In this document: positions 23,287 to 35,944 of the stretch, one piece after another
Layout of the letters: each line of letters opens with the position of its first letter
Numbering within the stretch: position 1 is the stretch's first letter
Assembly: GCF_023159225.1 (NCBI RefSeq)
Contig: NC_063171.1
Coordinates: 6,100,386-6,164,385, forward strand
Reading direction: 5' to 3'
Source: Perognathus longimembris pacificus
Taxonomy: Eukaryota > Chordata > Mammalia > Rodentia > Heteromyidae
Length of the DNA stretch: 64,000 nt
Program-made: the position numbers and the translations under genes
Notes under the pieces: generated by a model
Told to the model about the DNA's origin: nothing
The model's database searches: none
Seen by the model: the letters and a program-made list of their open reading frames with translations, nothing else

Positions 23287-25535
23287 AGTTTTATTTTCAA
23301 AATAGTGGCTTGAAAGTGGATTCTAAAGTTGAGGGTGGAGATGGATGAATTCTGGATGAATTCAGGTAGATTGTGGTACTTCATCTGTTAATAATGGAAA
23401 CACGGCAACTTCTTTTGTGGCATGTCTCTGTTTATATATTTTCTTATAAAAATACATACAATGAAAATCTCCTGAAAAGCAAACTTCTCCTATCGTAGGC
23501 CACATATAAAATTACATGGCTGTTGAATATATACTTGATATATCTACACGTAATATATACACACATAATGCTAGTACTTTTTTGCTTACACATTATTCAC
23601 AGGTGGAAATTTAGGAAGGTGGCAGCGCCTTTGTTTTCCTGCCTTTGAGTGAAAATAAAATTTCTCTGACCAACTTTTAAAGATGAAACATGTAGGAATA
23701 CTACACAACTACTTTTAGCCATCTATACATGTGTATGAAAAACCATCTCTTTTATCCAAGTATGTTGCTTAAAAGTTCCTGCTTTGGCCTAGTTGCTTGG
23801 CCTTCAGGAAAAGAGTAACTGCTGTGGGGTAAAGGATTGGTAAAATGTAAGGTTTCCTCTTTAACTGGCTATCAAAGATGGGATTGTGACACACCCTGAA
23901 GTGATGTAAATAATTTATCTGTTACTATACTAACTTTACACAACAAGTATTGGTAATATTCAGTATTAATGTGATTGTCCAGTGTGAAACTTTTCTGAAA
24001 CTGGACCTTTGCTGTGTATTTTGTAGTTGCAATTGCCCCTACCTGCTACCTTCTGTTTTGTTGCTAGACAGTTTTTATTATCGTCAAGATGCCCTGACCT
24101 GTTTGAAACCAGTTTCTGGACATTCCTTGAGAGTAATGAAACCAGTATCTGGATATTTCTCGAAGTAATTAACTGGTTCTTGAACACTTCTCAAAATTAA
24201 CAAGTCACTGCAATTAGGCAAAAGGGAAAATTCCTGTGGTTGTTGGGTTTAAAAGCAGCCTCTGAGATGGCTAGGGATTGCATCTTGAGATCCTGACCTC
24301 TGAGTAAAGTCCTGGAACACCAGTACTTTTTCACTGAATAAAATTCTTTCCATCCCCAATTGTCATCTGAGTGGTCTCATTTTTTTCAATTTCCAGGCCT
24401 CATACCAGCCATGGACTGTTCAAGAAATAGAAGGTGTGGGCATATTTTGAGATTACTCATGAACTATTAATCTTGCTTGAAAATTACCTTAGATATATTT
24501 TATCCTATTCAAACTAGCCAATCACAAGCAGTGCAGATTGGAAACCTTAGGCCAACCAACCTGAGCAGAGGGTCAGGGCCTGCTACTGTGTTAGGGATAA
24601 ATATCAGGGCATTCTCTTTGTGCCTTCTCTTTGTGCTTGCTTGCCAGATATTTGGCTGATGGTGGACCCTTCCATGTAGTAAGTCAATTTTGTTTCGCTG
24701 AGACCACTTAACTTTGTCTTATCATTGTGACTCCAGTGGTTCATGGAGAATGTATTTATAATATATGGCAGAATAAAAGAAAGCCTGTGGTACTTAGGTG
24801 ATGGTGTATTTCTCAGAGAAAAAAGGAACTAAAGCTTGAAAATGCAAAATGAAAGAATAGACCAGATGATCATCCACGCTCCATGGAGAAAGCAGGAATT
24901 CTCTCATAGAAAACATGTCCAGCATCTTTTCTTAAATTAGCACCCACTGATAGTAGCCACAGTCTTTCATTGAAAGAGACAAAGTTACTCCTCCCAATAA
25001 AGGGACTTGCCTGTATCTCGTTGCTGGATCCAGTGTGTCAGGTGCAGACTAGGTGGGGCCAGTTGAATTGCTAGCAGGAAACCCACAAAACATTATTTTA
25101 AATAATGCAGAAGGGGCAGTAATTGGATGTCTTGATTTCTGCAAAACTAGGAAGGGATTTCCTACCTGGTCAGAGTTTGATGTCAACCCTCCTGGTCATT
25201 TGTATACCTGAGTTGTGCCTATTTTGTGTATAACCAGCTTGAATAAAACCCAAGCTTTCCCCTCCTTCTGGATCCCATCTTGTTTATGACACTTGGTTCA
25301 GGTAGGTGACACCTTTATGCCCAATAAAAAATGGTCTTGGTTTTTGCTGGTCTGCACTGCCATAACATTACATCATGTGTTTAAGCAGATGGCACAAAGC
25401 ATCTCTTTAAATCAAGAAAGATCATGTTGTAGCCTCCTCCCAACCTCAAAAAGTGCAAAATTACCTTTTATGACTTGAACTCAACCAGTTTAAAGCTTTG
25501 TTATATGTTGGAGGCTGTTTTGCTGACAACCAAAG
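23287..25535 (+). repeat. Block B, copy 1
   Basis: Direct repeat of 33447-35735, aligned along its length with many substitutions and indels. Contents look like nested LTR remnants: promoter/polyadenylation-like arrangements recur (gggtttaaaagcagcc with aataaaattc at 24250-24350; gggataaatatcagg at 24594; aataaaacccaagc near 25245). No coding function is recognised. Confidence 0.88.
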
Positions 25536-25673
25536 CTTAGTAATACTTCTCTGCTCAGAGATTTGTCCCCAAGCAAAATTTCTGGTGCACAAAACTTCAT
25601 GACTCCATGAATAAGCTGAACAAAAGAAGCCACAATTCCCATTTCCTAGATAGAAGTTCTTTAAAAAAAAATT

Positions 25674-25865
25674 GGGGCTGGGAATATGGCCTAGTGGTAA
25701 AGTACTCGCCTTGTATAAATGAAGCCCTGGGTTCGATTCCTCAGCACTACATATACAGAAAAAGCCAGAAGTGGCGCTCAAGTGTCAGAGTGCTAGCCTT
25801 GTGCAAAAAGAAGCCAGGGACAGTGCTCAGGCCTGAAGTCCATGCCCCAGGACTGGCAACAAAAA
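25674..25865 (+). mobile_element. ID-like SINE insertion
   Basis: Plus-strand SINE starting gggctgggaatatggcc with B-box ggttcgattcc and an A/C-rich tail to about 25888. Target duplication not clear. Absent from the matching place in block B copy 2. Confidence 0.9.
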
Positions 25866-25891
25866 CAAAACAAATAAACAAAAAAAACCCC

Positions 25892-26000
25892 AAAACTTTA
25901 TTATAAAGATGATATACAGAGGGGTTACAATTAAATAAGAGTACTTTTCTTTTGGAAACTGTCACCCTTCCCTTCCCTCTTCCCAGTTTTTTCCTCCCAG
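25892..26000 (-). mobile_element. L1 3'-end-like fragment
   Basis: Short reverse-oriented piece with the L1 tail motif gatatacagaggggttaca followed by pyrimidine-rich sequence, related to the fragments at 16465 and 31735. Confidence 0.5.
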
Positions 26001-26139
26001 GAGGCAGCAGTTCTCCAAGCACCAACTCAAGCCAATGCTGCTGCTGAACTAAAATTGCCCACTGTTCTAATAGCCAAAGTCCATGGGCATATGGTGATGT
26101 GCCACAGAACTAAGCAACAAACCTAAGTCAGTTCTCTTT

Positions 26140-26340
26140 CTAGCCTTTTTATTTTGGTCAGTTGTGGGGTTTGAACCAAAGGCTTGGACCATATCCCTGA
26201 GCTCTATTTCCTCAAGGCTAGTGCTTTACCACTTTGAGCCACAGCTCCTATTCTGGTTTTTGAGTGGTTAAATGGAGATGAGTCTCATGGGGACTTTTCT
26301 GCTGGGCTGACTTTCATACACAATGCTCAGATATCCATGT
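26140..26340 (-). mobile_element. Old degraded SINE (B4/ID-related)
   Basis: Reversed ID-like body (gtgctttaccactttgagcc) followed by a second module with gagatgagtctcatgggga. Similar organisation to 6829-7038. Confidence 0.5.
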
Positions 26341-26479
26341 CAGTCTTCAAAACATAATCTGGTCAGCAATAGAGGAAAGACTTTAGAGGATAACAGGTGC
26401 TACAGCAAGCACCAGAGTGCTATTCACAGTCAATCCCAACTCTTTCAAGAAGGAAAGGGGTCTCAACAGAAGGATTTCT

Positions 26480-27175
26480 TTCTTAGTTTGTTAGCTGGTA
26501 GATACTGATTCCTTTTCCTCCTCCTCTTCTTTCCCATCTAGTTCAGAGGTAGCCAATGATTCATGGAGCAAGAATCACTCTCTGCTACTGACCCAAACTT
26601 AAGCACATCCTTTCAGTTCCTAGTAGCTCTGTGGCTCAATGGGCTTGTTGTTCAAGAAGGTTCCATTTCCCAAGCCCAGGTCAATGATGTAGGGCTTCAT
26701 CCTCAAGTGAACTGTTTCAACTGTTGGATCGGCATCCGTGTACTCCACAAGTCCATACTGGAAGATGGCATGGTGCTTCCAGCACTAGGGGTGGTGAATG
26801 GGAATGGCAGTGATGCCCAGGTTTTGACCCAAAAGGTAGGCACTCTGTTGATGGACATACAAGATTGGAAGTATATCATCCTCCTTTTTTGTTTTTTATA
26901 AAGGGGGTAGATACACAATGTGGTTTTGGGATACAGCTTCTGGGGGCTTGCTGTATTTAATGACTAGACCCCAGAAAGTGGTATATCTTCAAGAAGTGCC
27001 CCAGAACGTTGGAGGCTTGGTTTCTCTGTACCAGGCACTTGTTGTATTGTTTTTCCCTGGTGGAGGCACCATCTCTTGGGAAAACAAAGGGGAGGGAGGG
27101 CACCCAGGCCAGGGGGGTCACCTGTTGCCTCTGGTAGGAGGGTAGCCACCACTTCCTGCTCCATGTCCCTAGTCA
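26480..27175 (-). pseudogene. SNIP1: SNIP1 processed pseudogene, copy 2, antisense
   Basis: The minus strand carries a second decayed SNIP1 retrocopy. Reading leftward from about 27175: the region before the FHA domain, FHA-domain pieces (blocks equivalent to VMYIHRQSAYLL and PYIIDLGSGNGTFLNN, around 26850 and 26690), then IEP-Q-YYELK near 26630 and an acidic C-terminus with a Glu-rich run near 26520. Intronless, with stops and frameshifts. It covers the same stretch as copy 1 at 11700-12425 but in opposite orientation and without a SINE. It lies in the part of unit 1 that unit 2 lacks. Confidence 0.82.
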
Positions 27176-27599
27176 GATCCATTGAGGCTCCTGGTCCTGC
27201 TGGACCCCACCCACAGAGCCCACTTCCAAACGACCTGGCATGATGTGGGGGTTCCTTGCCTTGGGAACATGGGGGTTCAGTGCCATCCATGAGCAAACCC
27301 CGGATGCATCTGGCCACTGAGCCCGGGACTCAAGGATCTCCTACCGCATCCTTCCCCACTTGTTACTGCTCTGCACCAGGGAGAGCCAGAGGCCGGGCCA
27401 GGCTCCCAACAGTCCTGGCCTAAGCTCAGCTTGGGGACAGCATGGAAGGCAGCACCTGGTGTGCCTGGCACGGAGGGGGCGGTCCAAGGCTGGGCTCTGA
27501 GGCCTGTTCCCACTTAGCCCTGCATACTGACGCAGCACACAACGGGGAAGCCGGGCCCCAGCATGGCTAGCCCCCAGCTTTGACCATGTGTAGTCAAGC
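27176..27599. other. GC-rich unit sequence beside the right arm
   Basis: No gene. From about 27410 it matches 35745-35940 in unit 2 (shared gagggggcggtccaaggc). ORFs on both strands here reflect GC richness. Confidence 0.6.
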
Positions 27600-28011
27600 A
27601 CCTGGCTCAGCAGCTGTGGCCCCAGGAGCCTGAGCAGGTGCCACCTCGCCTAGCTGCAGCCACGCCCCGGAAGTGGCACAGAGCCCAGGATAGTGAAAAG
27701 GCCCTCACAGTTCAGGCGCTCCTGCAGCGCCTCCCAAGTTGCGCTTGCCCTGCTGATATTTGAGGGGTGCCAGAGGCTCTGCAGCTACAGGAGGACCCAA
27801 GTGGCCTCCTCCTAGCTGGGTTCCCCGCGGCTGGCGCCCACCTTGTCCTCCAGGAGCAGAGCCATGGGTTTTCCATCCAGTGGGCAGCCCTGGCCTTTGC
27901 CTCAAAGCCAGCCTCGGGTTTTTGCAAAAAGCAAGGAAGTCCTCCTGCCAACCCCTCCCAGCCCCCTTGAAGCTTCCCTTCTCTTGAAGCCAAAGCTGTA
28001 GAAAGGGGGGG

Positions 28012-28337
28012 GGGGCTTGTCTTCCTCAAAAATTTTTCTCTGGATAAAAAGAACTAAGAAGCAAAGGGTACATAGGTGTGGGGGGGTGTGCAGGACGGAG
28101 GCGGAGGGCTTCTGTCTTTCTCAAAACTCTGGAGAAAAAGAACCAAGAAGCAAAGGGTACATAGGTGCTGGGGGTGGGGGAGAGGGGGCGGGAGAGGGCT
28201 TCTGTCTTTATCAAAAATTTCTCTGCTTCTTGGTTCTTTTTCTCCAAAAGGTACATAGGGGCTGGGGGGAGGGCTTCTGTCTTTCTCAAAACTTTCTCTG
28301 GAGAAAAAGAACCAAGAAGCAAAGGGTACATAGGTGC
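28012..28337. repeat. Tandem repeat, right-arm copy
   Basis: Mirror of 22535-22860, with the same four units and the same inverted central block. Preceded by a G-run at 28005-28014. Confidence 0.9.
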
Positions 28338-31300
28338 TAAGAGAACCGGGTTGGAGGGCTGCTAAGAAAGCTGCCAGAGTTCAGGAGTGGCCTCTTCCTC
28401 ATCTTTGTGTGGGAAGGCGTGGGAGGGGCGGCAAAATGAACACCTGTGAGACTTGAAACCCAAACTAGGAAGCCTGGGGTGGGTTAGGGGAGGGTAGCCT
28501 CTGAAGCTTTTTCCTCCACTATCCTGCCCAGAATATTCTGTTGACTCTACTTTCAAACTGTATTTTTCAGGAGTGTCCAATGTGCCTGACTTTAGAAATG
28601 CTGCCAAAAAAAGCCTCCCCTCTGCCTCTCCTGTGGCTCACCTGGGTTGTTGGGTCACATGGTTCCTGTGGGCTCCCTGGCTTATCTGTCTTAATGGGGC
28701 AGGCCTGGTGGTCTTTTGTGGATTGTAGCTTAAAGCCTACATAAGCTCCAGGTTGAACAAAGCAAAACCAGTTCTTAACATGTCCTCTAGGAGCTATGTG
28801 AAAGGCCTAGGCTGTTAGGACAAACTTGCCTGCCCTCTGTGGGTCACCTCTCCATTTTCACTGTGGCTTAGGAACAAGAAAGCCCGACAGTGGCTGCCTT
28901 CAGAGCCTCGGTGAATGCTGTTGCCTACCTAGTATTACAAAAAATTATCCTGACAAATACAAAGTTTCCTAAGTACTTCCTGTTTCTCAGTGAGACAGGT
29001 TGGTCATCTTTCCTAATCCCCACACTTGAATCTTGAAGCCCCTGGACTCTTTCCTGCATTTCTTCTGGTCAGCATTCCCACTTTTCTCTGAGGCGTTACT
29101 TGCCTTTTACCCTGAGCCTTAAATGGATGAGGCCACAACCCATTCAAGAAATAACATGAATTTGTAACTGGAGGCTAGTGGCAAAAAGGTTACTTTACTA
29201 CAGAATGAGTCAACAAGTGTGTATGTGTGTGGTGCGGAGCTATGTTTTCCACTTCTGAGAAATGAGGACTTTAACCTCTTCACTGAGACTGACAAAGTAA
29301 GTGCTATTACTATACCCGCTCTTGTGCTCAGAACTCTTGTGAGGAAACACAGGCATCAGCTTCATATGTGTGCATAAAGCTTTGTTGGAGTTGATGTCAC
29401 AGGTGGCTACAAAAGAGATGTCTAAGTCTCTGGCAGGATGCTGGTCTCTGTGGCTTTAACTTTCCGCTCAAGTGCTTAAGTTATACATTAGGGTAAAAAG
29501 TTTGGATGCTGTGGAGGGTGTGTGGCTGTCAGCAGTAAAAGAAAAAAAATCAGCAGCTAAAGAATTACTTACACCTAAAGAAAACAAACACAGCAGAATA
29601 CTAACAGGGATTAAATGGAAGGCCTTCCAGCCCATTCCTGTGGCTGTCTCCTGAGGGTGATCTCAGTTGAGCTGTCTCATCTGTTGGGCTCAACAATACT
29701 TAGTTTAGTGGAGCCAGGTGGAGCCATCCTACCTTTGGTTCACTAGTCCCTCTGTAAACCTTTAATCAGCAGAGACCTCCATATCATTGGCTCCACCGAT
29801 TGGCATTTTTCATAACCAGCTGTCTCCTTGGTGTCAGAGGCAACTGAAACCACGTAATGTCTTTTTCTCCTCCCTACTGCTGACTTTCTTGATTTCTGTT
29901 TTCACAGTGCCTGATGTTTTCATGTTTCAAATTGTACTGGCCAGAAATTTCACCTCTGATGTTACCTTTCTACTCCAAACTGCCCTGATGTTCCAGTCTG
30001 CCAAATCCAGTTACGTTAAAAGTACAAATTCCATGCTTAGCTCGAGCTCAGTCATTGCCTGGCTCCCAGTTCCAACTCAGCTGAGCTTTATAGTGTCCTG
30101 ACAAGCTTTGTTGCATCTACCCAGGTCCTCACTGTAGTGCTCTGAAACTTCTCCAGCTATATGTTGCAGAGCTATCTGACCTTGAAGACCTCCAATGCTT
30201 GGTCTCTGCTTGGTTCTGTCTCCTGTACTTTTTCTGCCCAGCCAGTTCTAACACGCTAGCTTAAAGCTAGTGTCTTATCAAACTAGTATCTTGCACTGTC
30301 TGTCACATGTTTGTTGCTAGGACTGCAGTACCATGTTCTCAGGCCTTGACTCCAAAGCAGAGGAGTGCATGTGTTCCAACAGAACACAGTGTTCTAGATA
30401 ATTTGAAGCTGATGTGAATTCTTGAGGGAATTGTCAAAGTGTGCATCCCCTAGGCTTGCTTTAGATCTTCAGATGTTTTTAAAACTCTTGACACAAATAT
30501 TTGAGGGTCTTCTGGGTTAGCTTTGGGCATGCTGTTTGTAGTTACCTCAATTGGGTGATAAACTTGGCTTCAGGTGTGTTAGGGAGATAGAAGCTACAGA
30601 TAAGAGGGAAATGGCTTTCAAATGTATTCTAAGTGCATCATCAAGTAATGAAAGTGAGTACTTGATGTGTGGCTCTGCAGCAACCTAACGTGTCCTCTGA
30701 CCCTGTTCATGCCAACAGGATAGACGAGAGTTGTGTGGGAGATCTCCGGTTTGGGAGGCTTTAGGTAGGAACAGAAAGGAGAACTAGATGGTTCTGAATG
30801 TTTATTCAAGGCCCATCCACTCACTTCCTCACTTTCAGCCCTCTCATTATATTCTTATGCTTCAAGGAAATAAGTTTTTCTGTTCTCTGACCTGGCCCGC
30901 TCCATTCCCCACCCCCACCCCCATGTAAGGCCCAGTGCCAGATGCTAGCCAGATCAACAGGGAGCAAGGTGTGGGTACTGTTCCTTGGGAGCTGCAGGCT
31001 TGCTGTGTTGACTGGTCCTTCTGGAAGGAATGCTGGTTTAGTGTGGAGACTTTCTGTCACTGTCATCTCAGAGCTGTTGGAAATTCATTTCCCCTCTCCT
31101 TTCCAGTTCATCCTTAGTCCCTGAGTTCATTTACAAGGAGTGAGTGATTTACACCCATCTCCATCTCCAGATGGCCTGATGTGGGCTGCCTCTCCACAGC
31201 CTGTGTCTTGCTAGAGAGGATGTCTAGCCTGTGGTGGAAAATGTCTACTCACTGACTACAGTAAGACATACAAGGGTTTTTGTTTTCTTGAAGATCTGCT

Positions 31301-31481
31301 TGGTAGTTCTTACTTTAGCCTAAATTGGATGGAGGGTCAATTCTATCAGCTGAGACAAAGGGTAGGGTGTGGAGTTACTCACTTCTACTCGCCTCAGGCA
31401 AAATTAGGTTCAAGATACTCACCTGAAAATGGAAACAAGGTTTCTGTCTTTTCTCCTGGTTTTGTTTTCTTTCCTTTGTGT

Positions 31482-31735
31482 TCTGTTTGTTTACACGTCT
31501 TTGGGCGGGTTAAGGGGAGGGACAGAGGGTGAACAAATGCAGCAGTGGTATTCAGTGGACACTATTTGAAAATGAACTATACAACTTATAGGTGGGATGG
31601 GAGGGAAAACATGGGAGAGAGGGAGGGAAGAGTGACATTGTCCAAAAAGAAATGTACTCTTTGCCTGACTCATGTAACTGTAACCCCTCTGTACATCACC
31701 TTGATGATAAAAAAAAAATTAAAGATAGGGAAAAA
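31482..31735 (+). mobile_element. L1 3'UTR-like fragment, right-arm copy
   Basis: Mirror of 16465-16735 without the extra 13-base duplication, ending in an A-run near 31710-31720. Confidence 0.6.
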
Positions 31736-33194
31736 AATCACCTGAGAACCTGGGCGGTGTGACTGCCTCCTCTAAGGGTAAAAGTACTGAATAGCTGGGC
31801 TCTGCTACTTGGCTTCCTGCCTGCCCTCATTGAAGGACTGGTTAGGAAACGCCTAACCTGTGTAAATCTACCTAAAAGCATTAACCTCTGGGTTCTAAAT
31901 TCTTTAGAGGAAACAATAGGTGACTTTTTGGAAAACTCAGTATATAGTATCCAAAGGGAGGGATTTCACTGTGGTATTTCTATACATACCTCTAGCATCT
32001 GAAATTCTGATTCTATTTTGAATCCCCCTTCCTAACCTGAGTACAATCCATTTATGACCTTTTTCCCTTTAATGCACCAAATTTATGTTTTCCCTCTCAC
32101 TCTGCATCTTCTCCTACCTTCTTCTGGCTACCCTCAAATAGTCCATTTAATCTCCTGGTCCTCTTTCAGGTTCTCGATTTCGCAGAAGAGAAATTATTTG
32201 TCTGATCTCACTTTAATATGTTATCTACTTTTTGGAAATGTTCCCTAGTCCTGACAGAAGTGGTTACTGCATCCTTCCTGGGGCTTCTCAGTTGAGCCAG
32301 CCCACTGTGGAATTGACTCACGAAAACTGGTGAAGCTACAACACCTGCAGACAGTGCTACACTGGCTTATAACTCCCTGAGGGTTAAGGAGCCACCCCCA
32401 TCAGTTCCTTTTGAGTATGAGTGAGCTTAGTATAGTAAATCAACTTCTAAGAACATACTGCTGGCAACATCAAGACTGTCACACAGTGGAAGGAGCACAG
32501 CCTATTGAAGTTACTTACCTCTCTTTAACTTGTCACTCCATAGCAGCTAAGCATTATCTGAAGATGGACAGTGTGTATGACTTAGCAAAGAGTTAACTGG
32601 TTGGGGCTGACAAATCTTATTTAATAGGCTTCGAGATCTAAGCCTGTATTCTATACTGGTTCATTCAAAACCTCTACTAGTACTAGGGGTATTCTGTTAT
32701 TCCTGTCCCTAGCCATTTCCTGTTGCACGTTGAGTGGGAGGTTGCAACAGCTTTTCCTGTATTCCCATGCACTGTGAAAGACTGCATGCTAGTGTGCCAA
32801 ATCCAGGTACTAGAGTCCTGCTTTTGTCTACCTCTGCTGGTATTTATGCTTCATCCCAGAGAAGGTCAGTCCTCTGCCCTCAGACCATTTGAGTACCTTT
32901 TGGTTAGGCACTGGCTGTATGTTCTTGGTCCTCTTTACATTAGGGGCCTGGGATGGGTTCAAAAGCCATTAGTACAATCGGGATTCGAGCTTGGGTCTTC
33001 CACCTCCATAGCCCAAGCTGCTGTCCTTAACACACAGTAGGGATTAGAATTTACAAACCTTGGGTGTGTTGGTAGAGTAGTTAATTACCTCTCACTGAGT
33101 GTTAACCAGAGGGGTCTTTCCTAACCAAATTCAAGGATGGGTTCAGAAGCTCTTCAATTGAAAAGCTTTGCTTGGACAAATATTCAAGTAACCC

Positions 33195-33446
33195 TGTTTG
33201 TGCTACATGACCACCTGCTGTAGAATGCATAGCTTCTACCTTTAAAAACAGGCCGGCTGTGGCTCATTCCTTACCATCCTTAAGGTGAAGAGCAGATGCT
33301 ATGCACAGCTAAAAAAAAAAAAGACTCCTAGCCTGATGGACTGAGTGATGGTGATTTTCTTGTTGTGGGTGTGAATCTTGGGTTGCCAGAATACTGCAAT
33401 TACAGCCAGGTCTATGAAACTGTTTTCTTATGTAGTGCTAAGCTCA
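33195..33446. other. Junction between arm A and block B copy 2
   Basis: About 250 bases found once in the window. Includes an A12 run near 33310. Nothing recognised. Confidence 0.5.
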
Positions 33447-35735
33447 ATTTTGTTTCCAAAGAATGGCTTGAAAGGGGATTCTAAAGTTGAGGGTGGAGAT
33501 GGATGAATTCAGAGAGATGGTGGTACTTGACCTATTAATAATGGAAACATGGCAACTAATTTTGTGGGCTATCTGTTTACAAATTTTACAAATCCATACA
33601 ATGAAAACCTGAAATGCAAACATTTTCCTATCATAAGGACACATATAAAATCACATAGCTCTTGAACATATGCTTTATATGTGTGTATAAGATATACACA
33701 CATGATAGTAGTTTTGCTTACACATAATTCACAGGTGGAAATTTAGGAAGGTGACAGCACCTTTGTTTTCCTGCCTTTGGAAGGAAGTAAGACTTCTCTG
33801 ACCAACTTTTAAAGGTGATCATAATGTGTTGCTTAAAGTTTTGTGCTTTTGCCTCTTGCCTTGGCTCTTCAGGAAAAGAACTGCTTTGGGATAAATGATT
33901 GGTAAAATGTAAGGTTCCTCTTAAACTGGCTATCCAAGATGGGATTGTGACACACCCTGAAGTGATCTAAATACTTAGTCTGTTACTATACTAACGTTAC
34001 ACAAGTGTTGCTAATGTTCAGTATTAATGTTATTGTTCAATGTGAAACTAGCCCTTTGCTCTGTATTGTGTAGTTGCAACTGCCCACACCTGTTTCCCTC
34101 TGTATTGCCCACACCTGATTCCCCTCCCCCCGTAGCTACATCCTGTTTTGTTGCTAGATGGTTTCCATTATGGTCAAGATGTCCTGACCTGTTCAAAACC
34201 AGTTTCCTTGAAAGTAAACCAGTTTCTGGATATTTTTTTAAATTATTATCAAACTGATGTACAGAGGTTAGTTTCATAGTTAGGCATTGGATATATTTCT
34301 TGTACTGTTTGTTACCTAGTCCCTCATTCCCCCCTCCCCCCTCCCCCTTGCCCTTTCCCCCCCATGAATTGTTCAGTTTGGATATTTCTTGAAAGTAATT
34401 AACTGGTTCTTGGACATTTCTAAAAATGAACAAGCCACTGCAATTAGGCAAAAGGGAAAATTCCTGTGGTTGTTGGGTTTAAAAGCAGCCTTCTGAGATG
34501 GCTAGGGATTGCATCTTGAGATCCTGACCTAGGTGAAGTCCTGGAACACCAGTACTTTCTTGCTCAATAACATTCATTCCATCCCCCATTGACCTCTGAG
34601 TGGTTTCATTGATCGTCAATTTCTGGACCCCATAACAGCTGTAGACTGTTCAAGAAATAGAAGGTGTGGGCATATTTTGAGATTACTCGTGAACTATTAA
34701 TCTTACTTGAAAATTACCTTACTTAGATATATTTCATCCTATTCAAACTAGCCTAGCCAATCACAAGCAGTGCAGATTGGAAACCTTAGGCCAACCAACC
34801 TGAGCAGAGGGTCAGGGCCTGCTGCTGTGTTAGGGATAAATAGCAGGGCAGGTGGCCTTCTCTTTGTGCTTGCTTGCCAGATATTTGGCTGATGGTGGTC
34901 CCTTCCATGTAGTAAGTCAATTTTGTTTTGCTGAGACCACTTAACTTTGTCTTATCATTGTGACTCCAATGGTTTGTGGAGAATGTATTTATAATATAGG
35001 GCAGAATAAAGGAAAGCCTGTGGTACATAGGTGACAGTATAGTTCTCAGAAAAAAGTTTGAAGCTGCAAAATGAAAGGGACCAGGTGATCATCCACGCTC
35101 CATGGAGAAAGCAGGAATTCTCTCATAGGATACATGTCCAGCATCTTTTCTTAAATTAGCACCTACTGATAGTAGCCACAGTCTTTCATTGAAAGAGACA
35201 GTTACCCCTCCCATTGAAGGGACTTTCCTGCATCCAGTTGCTGTAATATGTGTCAGGTGCAGACTAGGTGGGGCCAGTTGAATTGCTAGGAGAAAGCCCA
35301 TAAAGCATTGTTTTAAATAATGCAGAAGGTGTGGTAGTTGGATGTCTTGATTTCTGCAAAACTAGACAGGAGTTTTGCACCTGATGAGTTTGTCATCCTT
35401 CCTGGACACTTGTATACTTGAGTAGTGCCTATTTTGTGTATAACAGCTTGAATAAAACCCAAGCTTTCCAGTCTCTTGGGATCCCATCTTGTTTCTGACA
35501 GTTGGTCCAGGTAGCTGACAACTCCTTTGTGCCCAATTAAAAATGGCCTTGTTCTTTGCTGGTCTGCACTGCCATACCATTGTCATGTGTTTGAGCAATT
35601 GGCACAACGCATCTGTTTAAGAAAGGTCATGTGGTAGCTTCCTCTCAACCTCAAAGTGCAAAATTACCTGTTATGACTTACGCTGAACCAATTTAAAGCA
35701 TCGTTATATGTTGGATGCTTGTTTTGCCCACAACC
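33447..35735 (+). repeat. Block B, copy 2
   Basis: Direct repeat of 23287-25535. It differs by an L1 tail insertion (34236-34372) and by many small changes, so the B copies are older or less homogenised than the palindrome arms. Confidence 0.88.
34236..34372 (-). mobile_element. Short 5'-truncated L1 tail
   Basis: Only the last 140 bases or so of an L1 in reverse: T-rich start, attatcaaactgatgtacag motif and C-rich run. A ggatattt-type duplication flanks it, and block B copy 1 has the empty site near 24150. Confidence 0.8.
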
Positions 35736-35744
35736 AAAGCTGTG

Positions 35745-35940
35745 CTCCTGACAGTCCTGGCCTATGCTGAGGTCGGCGACAGCTTGGAAGGCTGCATAGG
35801 TGTGCCTGGCCCAGAGGGGGCGGTCCAAGGCCGGGCTCTGCGGCAATTTCGCACTGTGCACTACATGCTGCTGTGGATGCCGGACCCTGAAGCAAGCGTG
35901 GCCTGGTGGGGCTCGCCCCCAGGATTGACCACGTGTAGTT
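35745..35940 (+). repeat. GC-rich unit segment, copy 2
   Basis: Homologous to 27410-27599, ending at accacgtgtagt, where the unit is interrupted by the composite insertion at 35945-37312. Confidence 0.8.
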
Positions 35941-35944
35941 GAAG

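Larger units (their letters stand above)
23271..27599. other. Spacer between the palindrome arms
   Basis: 4.3 kb not shared between the arms. It holds block B (23287-25535), then 1.87 kb found only in this unit (25536-27405: SINE, L1 tail, old SINE, SNIP1 copy 2), then 27410-27599, which is homologous to 35745-35940. Confidence 0.85.
27600..33194. repeat. Right arm of the large inverted repeat (A)
   Basis: Reverse complement of the left arm, lacking the left arm's retrovirus and SINE; it therefore shows both ancestral empty sites (30283-30290 and 32472-32488). Its outer edge at 33194 is sharp: the next bases differ completely from the left side. The first 75-85 bases (27600-27680) are more diverged than the rest. 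The L1-like fragment (31482-31735) and the four-unit tandem repeat are shared. Confidence 0.95.
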
